Shown here one piece after another: positions 1-6,655 of a DNA stretch of 14,548 nucleotides (its first letter is position 1; the number at the start of each line of letters is the position of its first letter). Under the pieces are notes generated by a model. It saw only the letters and a list, made by a program, of their open reading frames with translations, did no database searches and was not told the DNA's origin. The stretch is from an uncultured Lachnospiraceae bacterium. GTDB taxonomy: Bacteria; Bacillota; Clostridia; Lachnospirales; Lachnospiraceae. Location: contig CANQYH010000049.1 in NCBI GenBank assembly GCA_947628025.1, positions 1-14,548 on the forward strand. The letters are read 5' to 3'. Both the position numbers and the translations under genes were made by a program.

Positions 1-393
1 ACCGAGATCGGTTCCACCATCTACGCCAACAAGCCCGGCGACGGTTCCGCCCGCGAGCAGGCGGCGTCCTGCCAGAGAGTCATCGGCGCCCTGGCCAATA
101 TCACCCAGGACTACGCGACCAAGCGGTACCGTTCCAACGTGATGAACTGGGGTATGCTGCCGTTCCATCTGAAAGGCGAGCCCACGATGTTCGAGGTCGA
201 CGACTACATCTACGTGCCGGGTATCCGCCAGGCTCTGACCGACGACCGGCTCGACGACATCACGGCTTATGTGATCAAAGATGGCAAGGCCGTTCCGGTC
301 AGCCTGTACTGCAAGGAAATGACCGAGAACGAGCGGGATATCGTCAAGGCCGGCTGCCTGATCAATTTCAATCGCAACCGGAAAAAACAGTGA
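1..393 (+). CDS. Aconitase-family hydratase, C-terminal part (5' truncated by window)
   Basis: The reading frame is open from the first base and ends at TGA 391-393, giving about 130 C-terminal residues. The fragment contains a segment reading GDGSAREQAASCQRVIG, then SNVMNWGMLPF, and ends near AGCLINFN. These are characteristic of the C-terminal swivelling domain of aconitate hydratase-like proteins of Clostridia, which interconvert hydroxy-tricarboxylic acids through a [4Fe-4S] cluster held by the N-terminal domains (not in this window). The role is cytoplasmic, in the TCA cycle or a related hydratase reaction. The substrate cannot be decided from this fragment, so an isopropylmalate or homoaconitate-type enzyme is possible, though the C-terminus looks more like the AcnA-type hydratases. 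A strong terminator follows 50 nt downstream, so this is the last gene of its unit. Confidence 0.8.
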   Translation, partial: TEIGSTIYANKPGDGSAREQAASCQRVIGALANITQDYATKRYRSNVMNWGMLPFHLKGEPTMFEVDDYIYVPGIRQALTDDRLDDITAYVIKDGKAVPVSLYCKEMTENERDIVKAGCLINFNRNRKKQ

Positions 394-443
394 TCCGGCG
401 GCGGACGAAACAGACATGACATCCTACCTCCATAGAACATGAT

Positions 444-494
444 AAGGCCGGCGGCCGGGACGCGCATGAGAGGCGTTCCGGCCGCCGGCCTTTT
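444..494 (+). terminator. Intrinsic terminator after the aconitase-family gene
   Basis: A perfect 15-bp GC-rich inverted repeat (arms 444-458 and 478-492, beginning AAGGCCGGCGG) closes a 19-nt loop and runs into TTTT at 491-494. It lies 50 nt after the stop of the aconitase-family gene. On the minus strand only two T residues follow the stem, so any role in ending the convergent GH2 transcript is weaker. Confidence 0.85.
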
Positions 495-558
495 ATCGCG
501 GGAAATTGCCGCTACGGTTGATCCGATTGAATTTGCGGAAACGGGGAGCAGCGGCGCG

Positions 559-2409
559 TCAGGGAGCGTCCTGTCTCCCAGCGCCTGCTTCTTTCATTTT
601 CCGGTTGCATTCGCGCACCGTTTCCGCGTCCAGTTTACAGACTTTTCGGTCGTAGGTGTAGATCCCGTTGGTCTCGCCCTCGATGTCGGTCAGCTGCGTG
701 TAGATTGCGGCGCTCAATCCCTCCCGCACCGAGGGGAGGACCGTCTCTTCGATCAGCCGCCGGAACGCGCCGGTCAGCGCCTGGGGATCGGAGTATTTCT
801 GGTAGCCGTATTCTTCAATGTTGACGCAGTGGTCCGGGATCGAATAGGAGTAGCCGCCGTATTCGGTCAGAGCCATGGCCCGTTTCCCGTCCGGTTTAAA
901 ATCGTACCGGAAGAAATAATAGTGAATGCTCTGGAAATCCCCGCCTTTCTGGTCGAACCAGCCGCTGGCATGGTCGACGAGGCGCGAGGGGTCCATTTTT
1001 TTGATACCCGCGCAGATCTTCAGCGTATCGAACTGGCCCCAGCCCTCGTTGAACGGGACCCAGACGACGATGCAGGGGTGCGCGCCCAGGCAGCGGACCG
1101 TATCCTGCGCCTCGGCCACAAATTCCCGGCGGCCCTCCCGGTCGCGGCGGGAGAGAAGACTGCGCCACCGGTCGCTCACGAGTATGTGGACGCGGTTCAG
1201 GGCCGTGGCCAGGTAGGTGACGAACCAGTCCTTGTACGAGCTGCCGCCGTTGACCATATCCTGCCAGACCAGCATCCCCAGACGGTCGCAGTGATAGTAA
1301 AAACGGTCCGGTTCCAGCTTGGCGTGCTTGCGGAGCATATTGAAGCCCAGGCGTTTGGCGGAAAGGATGTCGGCGGTCAGGGCCTCGTCGGAGGGCGGCG
1401 TGTAAAGGCTTTCGGGATAATATCCCTGGTCCAGCAGGCCGGTCTGAAAGTAGGGGCGGTTATTGAGGAAGAGCCGCGGGACGCCGTCCGCATCCTTTTG
1501 CACGTCGCATTTGCGCATGGCGAAATAGCTTTGGACAGAATCGTCCTCCGTTTCGAAGATCACCGCGTAGAGATACGGCGTTTCCGGGCTCCAGGCACGA
1601 AGATCCGGCAGGGAGACGGAGAAAGCGCGGTTGGTCGCGGCCTCGCCGGTAAGGAGCGGGCGAGGATGAGGGGGTTCCTGCGAATCATACAGGGCGGCTT
1701 CGTATACCGTATAGCGGACCGGCGTTTCCCGGGCGGAAAGCAGTTTGATCCGGATCCGCGCGCGGTCGTAATCCGGCAGGTACGCGACGCGCCGGATATG
1801 ATTTTCCGGCACGGCCTCCATCCATACGGTCTGCCAGATCCCGCTCTGGGCGGTATAATACATGCCGGAGGGCTGCAGCTTCTGCTTGCCGCGGCTGTGG
1901 TAGGAAGTATCGGTCCGGTCGACGACCCGGACGGTCAGAGCGTTGCCGCAGGAGCGCAGGACGCCGTCCGCGCCCGCTTCCTGCGGCCGGTTCAGCGCGT
2001 CCGTGAGGTCGCAGCTGAACGGCAGATAGCCGCCATGGTGCTCGCCTATGTATGTTCCGTTCAGATAGACCCAGGCGTGCTGGTCGACGGCGCCGAAATG
2101 CAGGAGCAGGCGGCGGCCTTTTTCCAATGTGACCGGCGGCAGCGTCCGCCGGTACCAGAGGACGTCGCCGGGCAGGATCTTCCTCTGCACTCCGGAAAGC
2201 GCGGTTTCCGGGGAGAATGGAACCAGGATCCGGCCGTCGTAGGAGGCCGGTTCTTCGCGGCCGGAGGTGACGGCGTAATTCCACAGGCCGTTCAGGTTCT
2301 GCCAGGAATCCCGTCTCAGCATGGGGCGGGGATATTCCCGGAGAACGGAATCCGGATCGGTCCGTTCGGAAAATCGGGTATAGAGCTGTTTCATTTCTGT
2401 ATTCTTCAA
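559..2409 (-). CDS. Glycoside hydrolase family 2 beta-glycosidase
   Basis: 616 residues. The family comprises retaining beta-galactosidases, beta-glucuronidases, beta-mannosidases and related enzymes. The order is the usual one: an N-terminal sugar-binding jelly roll (about 30-200, with WYRRT and the HFGAVDQHAWVYLNG segment), an immunoglobulin-like domain (about 200-300), then a TIM barrel (about 305-610). The general acid/base is E455 in FNEGWGQ and the likely nucleophile is E516 in LTEYGG. YTQLTDIEGETNG near 570-582 is common in Firmicutes GH2 enzymes. There is no signal peptide, so it is probably cytoplasmic and acts on imported oligosaccharides. The frame stays open up to 2589, but a TTG at 2409 preceded by GGAAAGGAG at 5 nt is the best start; the next in-frame ATG (2392-2394) is too far from that site. 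The gene is transcribed away from folT. Substrate cannot be read from the sequence. Confidence 0.88.
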   Translation of the reverse strand: MKNTEMKQLYTRFSERTDPDSVLREYPRPMLRRDSWQNLNGLWNYAVTSGREEPASYDGRILVPFSPETALSGVQRKILPGDVLWYRRTLPPVTLEKGRRLLLHFGAVDQHAWVYLNGTYIGEHHGGYLPFSCDLTDALNRPQEAGADGVLRSCGNALTVRVVDRTDTSYHSRGKQKLQPSGMYYTAQSGIWQTVWMEAVPENHIRRVAYLPDYDRARIRIKLLSARETPVRYTVYEAALYDSQEPPHPRPLLTGEAATNRAFSVSLPDLRAWSPETPYLYAVIFETEDDSVQSYFAMRKCDVQKDADGVPRLFLNNRPYFQTGLLDQGYYPESLYTPPSDEALTADILSAKRLGFNMLRKHAKLEPDRFYYHCDRLGMLVWQDMVNGGSSYKDWFVTYLATALNRVHILVSDRWRSLLSRRDREGRREFVAEAQDTVRCLGAHPCIVVWVPFNEGWGQFDTLKICAGIKKMDPSRLVDHASGWFDQKGGDFQSIHYYFFRYDFKPDGKRAMALTEYGGYSYSIPDHCVNIEEYGYQKYSDPQALTGAFRRLIEETVLPSVREGLSAAIYTQLTDIEGETNGIYTYDRKVCKLDAETVRECNRKMKEAGAGRQDAP

Positions 2410-2560
2410 AGAGACTCCTTTCCTGGCATTGCCGGGGGCGGGCGGCGCTGAAACAATCTGTGAAATCATAAAACAACAGCCGTAAATTCGGCTTATTTTG
2501 CCGGAATAAATAAAATCGTGCCGAAATACAGCGCGGCGCCGTCGAATTTTCGCTGAGATT

Positions 2561-2589
2561 ATCTTACTATAATTCAGAAGGAAACGCAA
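2561..2589 (-). promoter_or_regulatory. Candidate sigma-70 type promoter for the GH2 gene
   Basis: On the minus strand TTGCGT (2584-2589) and TAAGAT (2561-2566) are separated by 17 bp. Transcription would begin near 2554, giving a leader of about 145 nt before the TTG start. The leader contains a small hairpin with arms AGCCG and CGGCT. Prediction from matches to consensus only. Confidence 0.45.
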
Positions 2590-2607
2590 GAAAAAGAGGA
2601 AAATATC

Positions 2608-2635
2608 TTGTATTTCCGCGGGAATATGTTATACT
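2608..2635 (+). promoter_or_regulatory. folT: Candidate promoter for the THF riboswitch / folT transcript
   Basis: TTGTAT (2608-2613) and TATACT (2630-2635) are separated by 16 bp, with a TG dinucleotide one base before the -10 (extended -10 type). A start near 2642 would place the riboswitch about 80 nt into the leader. A short dyad, TTCC-GCG-GGAA, lies in the spacer. The GH2 promoter lies just upstream on the other strand, so the two promoters are divergent. Confidence 0.55.
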
Positions 2636-2722
2636 TAATAGCGCGCCGGGACCTGACGCGATCGTGTATGCGGCGCAGTGTCAGGATAGACGGCGCGGGA
2701 AACGATGACAATTTCATAGGAC

Positions 2723-2874
2723 GCAGAGTAGATCTGTGCGCGTGAAGTGCCTGTCGGACGGGGAGTTGCCGGCGGGACGAAGGAAGCGGCTGCAGCAGGG
2801 GGATACCGATGCAGGTATCTCCAAGGGTACGCAGCCGGGGCCGCATCCGCGGTGCATGGGTCGCATCCCGCTGC
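2723..2874 (+). ncRNA. Tetrahydrofolate (THF) riboswitch with extended P4
   Basis: The THF class consensus is recognisable: GCAG/CTGC closes P1 (2723-2726 with 2871-2874), AGTAGA follows, then P2 (2731-2739 with 2854-2862, 9 bp including G-U pairs), GTGAAGTG, P3 (2750-2757 CCTGTCGG with 2769-2776 CCGGCGGG) and its loop containing GGGGAGTTG. The conserved ACGAAG and 3' GCATCC segments are also present. P4 is much longer than usual: 2782-2790 can pair with 2840-2848, and an inner hairpin pairs 2799-2807 with 2814-2822. THF riboswitches bind reduced folates and typically lower expression of folate transport or synthesis genes. The neighbour downstream, a folate ECF S component, is its classic target. 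The assignment rests on visible helices and conserved blocks, not on a covariance model. Confidence 0.85.
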
Positions 2875-2887
2875 AATGGAAGATAGG

Positions 2888-2928
2888 ATTATCTCCTGTT
2901 GTGGTAAGAGGTCTGCAAAGGAGGTAAT
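2888..2928 (+). promoter_or_regulatory. Riboswitch expression platform: SD-sequestering helix in front of folT
   Basis: Ten consecutive bases ATTATCTCCT (2888-2897) pair completely, with one G-U pair, with AGGAGGTAAT (2919-2928), which contains the Shine-Dalgarno sequence of folT. A competing shorter hairpin, AGATA (2881-2885) with TATCT (2890-2894) around a GGAT loop, uses part of the same strand. The two helices exclude each other, which fits translational control by the riboswitch. Which one forms in the folate-bound state is inferred, not seen. Confidence 0.65.
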
Positions 2929-2933
2929 TTTTT

Positions 2934-3527
2934 ATGAAGAAATTAGCAACTTTGTTCCAGGAATCTTACAGAGAGTTCTACGAGTACGGGCCGGATCAAA
3001 AGACGGTGAAGGGCGTGCGCGTAAAGACGGTCACGATCCTCGGTATGTTCGGGGCCATCTCGATCATTCTCGGAGCACTGACGCTGGCGATCGGCGATTA
3101 TATCAAGATCGGTTTTTCCTCGATCGCCAATCAGTTTGTCTACTATCTGTTCGGACCGACGATAGGAGGATTGTTCGGGGGCGCGCTGGATATACTGAAG
3201 TATATCGTCAAGCCGACGGGAGCGTTCTTCCCCGGCTGGACGGTCAGCGCGATGGCCGCGGGCGTGCTGTACGGATGTTTCCTGTATAAGCGGCCGCTGA
3301 GCTTTCGGCGGGTGCTGGCCGCCGAGCTGACGGTCTCGGTGGTCTGCAACATGCTTCTGGGGACGCTGTGGCTGACCGTTATGTACCAGAAAGGGTTCTG
3401 GGCGCTTCTGCCCATGCGTGTGCTGAAGAACCTGATCATGTGGCCGGTCAATTCGGTGCTGTTTTATTCGCTGGCTTGGGTCATGGAGCACGGCGGCGTG
3501 TTCAGGATGATCCGTAGGACGGCGTAA
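2934..3527 (+). CDS. folT: Folate-specific ECF transporter S component
   Basis: 197 residues, hydrophobic, with about five or six membrane segments: roughly 32-53 (VTILGMFGAISIILGALTLA), 60-95, 103-118, 127-150 and 165-184. S components bind the vitamin and sit in the membrane together with the shared EcfT/EcfA/EcfA' energising module, which is not in this window. The soluble N-terminal stretch (FQESYREFYEYG) and the C-terminal LKNLIMWPVNS are typical of the folate family. The ATG at 2934 follows AAAGGAGG at about 9 nt and is the only well-supported start. The THF riboswitch upstream strongly supports folate as the substrate. The Mrp gene starts 111 nt downstream on the same strand without a visible terminator between them. 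Confidence 0.92.
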   Translation: MKKLATLFQESYREFYEYGPDQKTVKGVRVKTVTILGMFGAISIILGALTLAIGDYIKIGFSSIANQFVYYLFGPTIGGLFGGALDILKYIVKPTGAFFPGWTVSAMAAGVLYGCFLYKRPLSFRRVLAAELTVSVVCNMLLGTLWLTVMYQKGFWALLPMRVLKNLIMWPVNSVLFYSLAWVMEHGGVFRMIRRTA

Positions 3528-3638
3528 GGAGGCATCCGGGGCCGGGCAGTTGGACTGGGAAAGGATCCTGATGGTTTGGACAGGCCGGCGGGAAGCGCGG
3601 CGGAGCCGGACGGGATATTGTATAAGGAGGAGAAGAAA

Positions 3639-4487
3639 ATGGCGGAGACAAGCGAAAATTGTACCCATAACTGTAATACCTGCGGGGCCAACTGCAGCAG
3701 CAGGACCCAGGAGCAGACCAGCTTCTTAGAGGAGCTGCATCCGGCCAGCAGCGTGAAGAAAGTCATCGGCGTCGTCAGCGGAAAGGGCGGCGTGGGCAAG
3801 TCCCTGGTCACGTCCCTGCTGGCGGTGAAGATGAACGCCAAGGGTTACCGGACGGCGATCCTGGATGCGGACATTACGGGGCCGTCGATCCCCAAAGCCT
3901 TTGGCATCGACGGAGGCCTGTCTGTGGCGGAGTTTGACGGGACGGGGCTGATGGTACCGGCGACGACGAGCACCGGGATCCAGATCATTTCCTCGAACCT
4001 GCTGCTGGCCCACGAGACGGATCCGGTCATCTGGCGCGGGCCTGTGATCGCGGGCGTGGTGAAGCAGTTCTGGAACGAGACGTATTGGGAAGATATCGAT
4101 TACATGTTTGTGGATATGCCTCCGGGGACCGGCGACGTGCCGCTGACCGTGTTCCAGTCGATCCCTGTAAATGGGATCGTGGTCGTGACCTCTCCGCAGG
4201 AGCTGGTGTCGATGATCGTAGCCAAGGCCGTCAATATGGCCCGGAAGATGGATATACCGATCCTGGGCATCGTGGAAAATATGAGCTATATCGAATGTCC
4301 CGACTGCGGGAAGAAGCTGGCGGTCTTTGGAGAGAGCCATATTGACGAGGTGGCCGAAGAGTACGGCGTGCCGGTGCTGGCCAGGATCCCGATCGAACCG
4401 GCGACGGCCCGCGCGGTGGACGAGGGGACCGTGGAATACGTGGAAGCGCCCTGGCTGGACGAGGCAGCCGCAAAGCTGGCGGAATAA
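3639..4487 (+). CDS. mrp: Mrp/Nbp35-family iron-sulfur cluster carrier ATPase
   Basis: 282 residues. The N-terminus has a four-cysteine cluster (C8, C12, C15, C19) as in the Nbp35-type subgroup. A deviant Walker A GKGGVGKS lies at 48-55, the DADITGPS segment at 76-83, and DMPPGTGD at 159-166. CPDC at 220-223 is the conserved CxxC that bridges an Fe-S cluster between two subunits. Family members are cytoplasmic ATPases that hold and transfer [4Fe-4S] clusters. The ATG at 3639 is preceded by AAGGAGG and is preferred over an in-frame extension to 3576, which has no ribosome binding site and would add residues ahead of the cysteine motif. The nearby aconitase-family gene would be an Fe-S client in principle, but it is not part of the same unit. 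The last nine codons are repeated in frame after the stop (see the separate repeat entry). Confidence 0.92.
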   Translation: MAETSENCTHNCNTCGANCSSRTQEQTSFLEELHPASSVKKVIGVVSGKGGVGKSLVTSLLAVKMNAKGYRTAILDADITGPSIPKAFGIDGGLSVAEFDGTGLMVPATTSTGIQIISSNLLLAHETDPVIWRGPVIAGVVKQFWNETYWEDIDYMFVDMPPGTGDVPLTVFQSIPVNGIVVVTSPQELVSMIVAKAVNMARKMDIPILGIVENMSYIECPDCGKKLAVFGESHIDEVAEEYGVPVLARIPIEPATARAVDEGTVEYVEAPWLDEAAAKLAE

Positions 4488-4559
4488 AAACTCTATGCGG
4501 TCTGGAGCGGGGACAGAGATGTCACGGACGAGGCGGCCGCGAAGCTGGCGGAGTAAAAA
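4457..4559 (+). repeat. In-frame duplication of the mrp 3' end, including the stop codon
   Basis: A 34-bp segment at 4457-4490 (last codons of mrp, DEAAAKLAE, then TAA and AAA) recurs at 4526-4559. The copies are 69 bp apart, exactly 23 codons, so the second lies in the same reading frame and again ends in TAA. They differ at three bases, all third codon positions (GCA/GCG twice, GAA/GAG). The 13 codons between the TAA and the second copy are open. Confidence 0.85.
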
Positions 4560-4593
4560 GCGGCTGGCAGGGCGCGGGAGAGTCCGGCGGATC

Positions 4594-4627
4594 AAAAAAG
4601 CCTGAGGCATCTGCAGATGCGCCAGGC
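4594..4627 (-). terminator. Intrinsic terminator for the tandem-GNAT gene
   Basis: On the minus strand a hairpin with arms GCCTG/CAGGC (outer) and GCATC/GATGC (inner), separated by a two-base internal mismatch, is followed directly by six T residues (AAAAAA at 4594-4599 on the plus strand). It lies about 25 nt after the stop of the acetyltransferase gene. On the plus strand there is no T run, so mrp has no obvious terminator here. Confidence 0.75.
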
Positions 4628-4652
4628 CGTGCAGCCGGTAAGATCGTACCGG

Positions 4653-5471
4653 TCAATAGATGTAATAGGACAGGCTTTCGGCAGTGCGGAAGCCTGTTTT
4701 TTTATACAGGTTCCGGGCAATGTAATTCAGCCCCGACACCTGGACGGAGACAGGGAGCCCGGACTCCGCCGTCAGCGCCAGCATACCGCGGAGAAAATCC
4801 TTGCCGTGTCCCTGGCTCTGATACGCCTGCGCGATCTGGAACGCGAAAAGGTAGATCTCGGAAGCAGAGGGCAGGAGCGCGCAGGTACCGATAACCTGCC
4901 CGTCCAGCCGGGCCGAGAACAGCCGCGCCCCCTCCGCTCCGGGAGCGTTAGTTTCTTCCGTGATCTGCACAGACGCTTTATAGTGACGGTCCGCGGCCTG
5001 CGGGGCCCGCACCATCTTGTATTCGGAGTACCAGTATTCCACTTCGAGCTTTTCCAGCACAGCCCTGGCGGCGGGAGAGTGTTCGTCGGTCAGAAAACAG
5101 AAATCGACCGTACAGCCGTTTTCCTGTTCGTAGGCGTCTGCCAGGCCGAGGGCGGCGTCCAGCATACGGGAAAAGCAGCCGCGGCGGCGCATGGAGGGCC
5201 GGACGAACGCCGTAAATTCGCAGGTGACGGCGTCCGCTTCGTCCTGCGGCGTAAAGAGCAGGAAACTGAATCCTGCCAGACGGGAAGAGCTGCTTTCGCC
5301 ATCGGAAATATCGTTCAGCTCGGATGGTTCCCCGTACAGCAAAAGGTAATCCAGCCCGTCCTCCAGCGGGGCGGACAGTGTGACCGGCTCGGCCTCTTTG
5401 CAGGCTTCCGTAAGGGCAAGGATCTCTTTTTTCTGCGGTTCGCTTAAAACAGCGGTATGGATCAGCTTCAC
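4653..5471 (-). CDS. GNAT-family N-acetyltransferase with two GNAT-like halves
   Basis: 272 residues from a GTG at 5471, which has AAAGGAG 8 nt upstream; the frame is open further to 5579 but without a ribosome binding site. The N-terminal half carries a GNAT motif A (EFTAFVRPSMRRRGCFSRML, about 85-104), where RRRG forms the pyrophosphate-binding loop for acetyl-CoA. A second motif A-like stretch, AYQSQGHGKDFLRGML, lies at 216-231, followed by ARNLYKKTGF (252-261), typical of the end of a GNAT fold. The protein is therefore a tandem GNAT, probably cytoplasmic. The acceptor is unknown. It has its own candidate promoter immediately after the response-regulator gene and a terminator downstream. 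Confidence 0.82.
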   Translation of the reverse strand: MKLIHTAVLSEPQKKEILALTEACKEAEPVTLSAPLEDGLDYLLLYGEPSELNDISDGESSSSRLAGFSFLLFTPQDEADAVTCEFTAFVRPSMRRRGCFSRMLDAALGLADAYEQENGCTVDFCFLTDEHSPAARAVLEKLEVEYWYSEYKMVRAPQAADRHYKASVQITEETNAPGAEGARLFSARLDGQVIGTCALLPSASEIYLFAFQIAQAYQSQGHGKDFLRGMLALTAESGLPVSVQVSGLNYIARNLYKKTGFRTAESLSYYIY

Positions 5472-5526
5472 GGCTCGTTCTCCTTTCGTGGGCGGCTCGT
5501 CTGTTCGCCGTCCGAAATACGCAACG

Positions 5527-5573
5527 GGACGGGCGTAAGAGTTTTTGTAATCATACCACAAAAACGCCCGTCC
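5527..5573 (-). repeat. Large inverted repeat overlapping the acetyltransferase promoter
   Basis: Arms GGACGGGCG (5527-5535) and CGCCCGTCC (5565-5573) are perfect 9-bp complements, and inside them TTTTTGT (5542-5548) pairs with ACAAAAA (5558-5564). In read-through RNA from the response-regulator gene this folds into a two-part stem with a six-base bulge on one side. No T run follows on either strand, so it is not a standard terminator. It may be an operator or a weak terminator. Confidence 0.6.
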
Positions 5574-5579
5574 GTCCAA
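5550..5579 (-). promoter_or_regulatory. Candidate promoter for the tandem-GNAT gene
   Basis: On the minus strand TTGGAC (5574-5579) and TATGAT (5550-5555) are separated by 18 bp, and TGG just before the -10 makes it an extended -10 element. It starts right after the stop of the response-regulator gene and lies within the inverted repeat at 5527-5573, which could serve as an operator. Confidence 0.5.
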
Positions 5580-5580
5580 T

Positions 5581-6264
5581 CTATTTTACGAGGCGGAAGC
5601 CGACGCCCCAAACGGTCTCGATGTATTCGGAGTCGGTGATGGCTTTCAGTTTTTTGCGGATGTTGCTGATATGTACGTTGATGGTCTTATCCTCGCCGAG
5701 ATAGACGTCTTTCCAGGCCGACTCGTAGAACGTCTGCTTGGAAAATACGCGGCCCGGCGGATACTGGAGCATGAGCTGCAGGATCAGGAATTCCTGACGG
5801 GTCAGCGTCACTTTTTTTCCGTTGACGCGGACGGAGAGGTTCCGGTTATCCAGGATCAGGTCCCGGTAACGGAGGATATTGGCGTCGGCATGGCTGTCGC
5901 TTTGCCGCCGCCGCATCTGAACGGAAACTCTGGTCACCAGCTCCAGCATTTCGAACGGTTTGGTCAGATAATCGTCCGCGCCGGCGTTCAGCAGGCGGAT
6001 CTTATAATCCAGCTGGGCGGACTGGGAGATCACGACGACAGGCATGGAATGTGCGGAGCGGATCGAGGAGAGCAGCCCGCTCCCATCCCCGTCCGGCAGG
6101 TCCGAATCCAGGACGGCCAGCGAAAAATCGCTGTCTTCCATCAGCTTCAGGGCTTCGGACGCGGAGAATGTCTGCGCGCACGCGTATCCGGCTTTCTCCA
6201 GGGCCTGGGCGATCTGATTGCTGAGATCGATGTCATCTTCTATGATCAGAATTATCTTTGGCAT
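5581..6264 (-). CDS. OmpR/PhoB-family response regulator (orphan)
   Basis: 227 residues. The receiver domain (1-115) has the acidic pocket E9-D10-D11, the phosphoacceptor D53 (VLDSDLPDGDG), S80 in the switch position and K102 in LTKPF. The DNA-binding winged helix (about 125-227) shows the usual TRQEFLILQLML, the INVHISNIRKKL recognition region and the C-terminal ETVWGVGFRL hairpin. It is a cytoplasmic transcription factor controlled by phosphorylation. No histidine kinase gene lies next to it in this window, which is unusual for the family; the partner must be elsewhere or the gene is an orphan. The ATG at 6264 has AAAGGA about 12 nt upstream, a rather long spacing. The targets are unknown. 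Confidence 0.92.
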   Translation of the reverse strand: MPKIILIIEDDIDLSNQIAQALEKAGYACAQTFSASEALKLMEDSDFSLAVLDSDLPDGDGSGLLSSIRSAHSMPVVVISQSAQLDYKIRLLNAGADDYLTKPFEMLELVTRVSVQMRRRQSDSHADANILRYRDLILDNRNLSVRVNGKKVTLTRQEFLILQLMLQYPPGRVFSKQTFYESAWKDVYLGEDKTINVHISNIRKKLKAITDSEYIETVWGVGFRLVK

Positions 6265-6655
6265 AATAAGGAAACATTCCTTTCCATGGATTGATCATTT
6301 TTATTTTATCATAAAATTTTCCGCCGCAGCGCGTTGTCTTACGACCTGAAACCGGTCGTTTACGTCGTTTTTCACGTGTCAAAGGTTAACGAAGCTTAAT
6401 TATTGCTTTAAATTTAATTATCTTTATCTTTTCAATTCCTTTAATAAAGTTTAAAGAAGACGAAGCTGAAACGTTTCTTGATGGGGACTGAAGCGCGCCT
6501 CGCAGAGCGGGGAGCGGATCGCAATGACCGCCCGGAAAGCCGGACGCGCGGGTATACAGAACCGCGTTTCTATGGTATACTGGACGCAGATACGGGCGCG
6601 GGACTGTCTGTCGTTTTCCAAGCGGCGGACGGATCTGTGAGAAAGTGGGAACGCT
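6265..6655. other. Intergenic region between the divergent response-regulator and sce7726-like genes
   Basis: 391 nt, with an AT-rich block at about 6395-6460. On the minus strand TATGAT (6308-6313) is a possible -10 for the response regulator, but no convincing -35 sits at the right distance. A hairpin with arms ACGACC (6341-6346) and GGTCGT (6354-6359) lies in its leader or promoter. A 10-bp palindrome GAAACGTTTC (6468-6477) resembles LacI-family operators. For the plus-strand gene, TATACT at 6576-6581 is a possible -10, and a second GGTATAC copy (6551-6557) sits 23 bp upstream near the -35 position. I see no additional gene. Confidence 0.4.

Noticed and set aside
439..2451. A 670-codon open frame on the plus strand opposite the GH2 gene
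   Set aside because: It is the antisense shadow of a GC-rich gene. Its translation has no recognisable domains, while the minus-strand protein has all GH2 motifs.
4526..4605. A separate small gene after mrp
   Set aside because: The frame is the duplicated mrp tail followed by an arginine-rich translation in another frame, with no ribosome binding site. Described as a repeat.
3726..4610. A 294-codon minus-strand frame over mrp
   Set aside because: Antisense shadow; the Mrp motifs on the plus strand are unambiguous.
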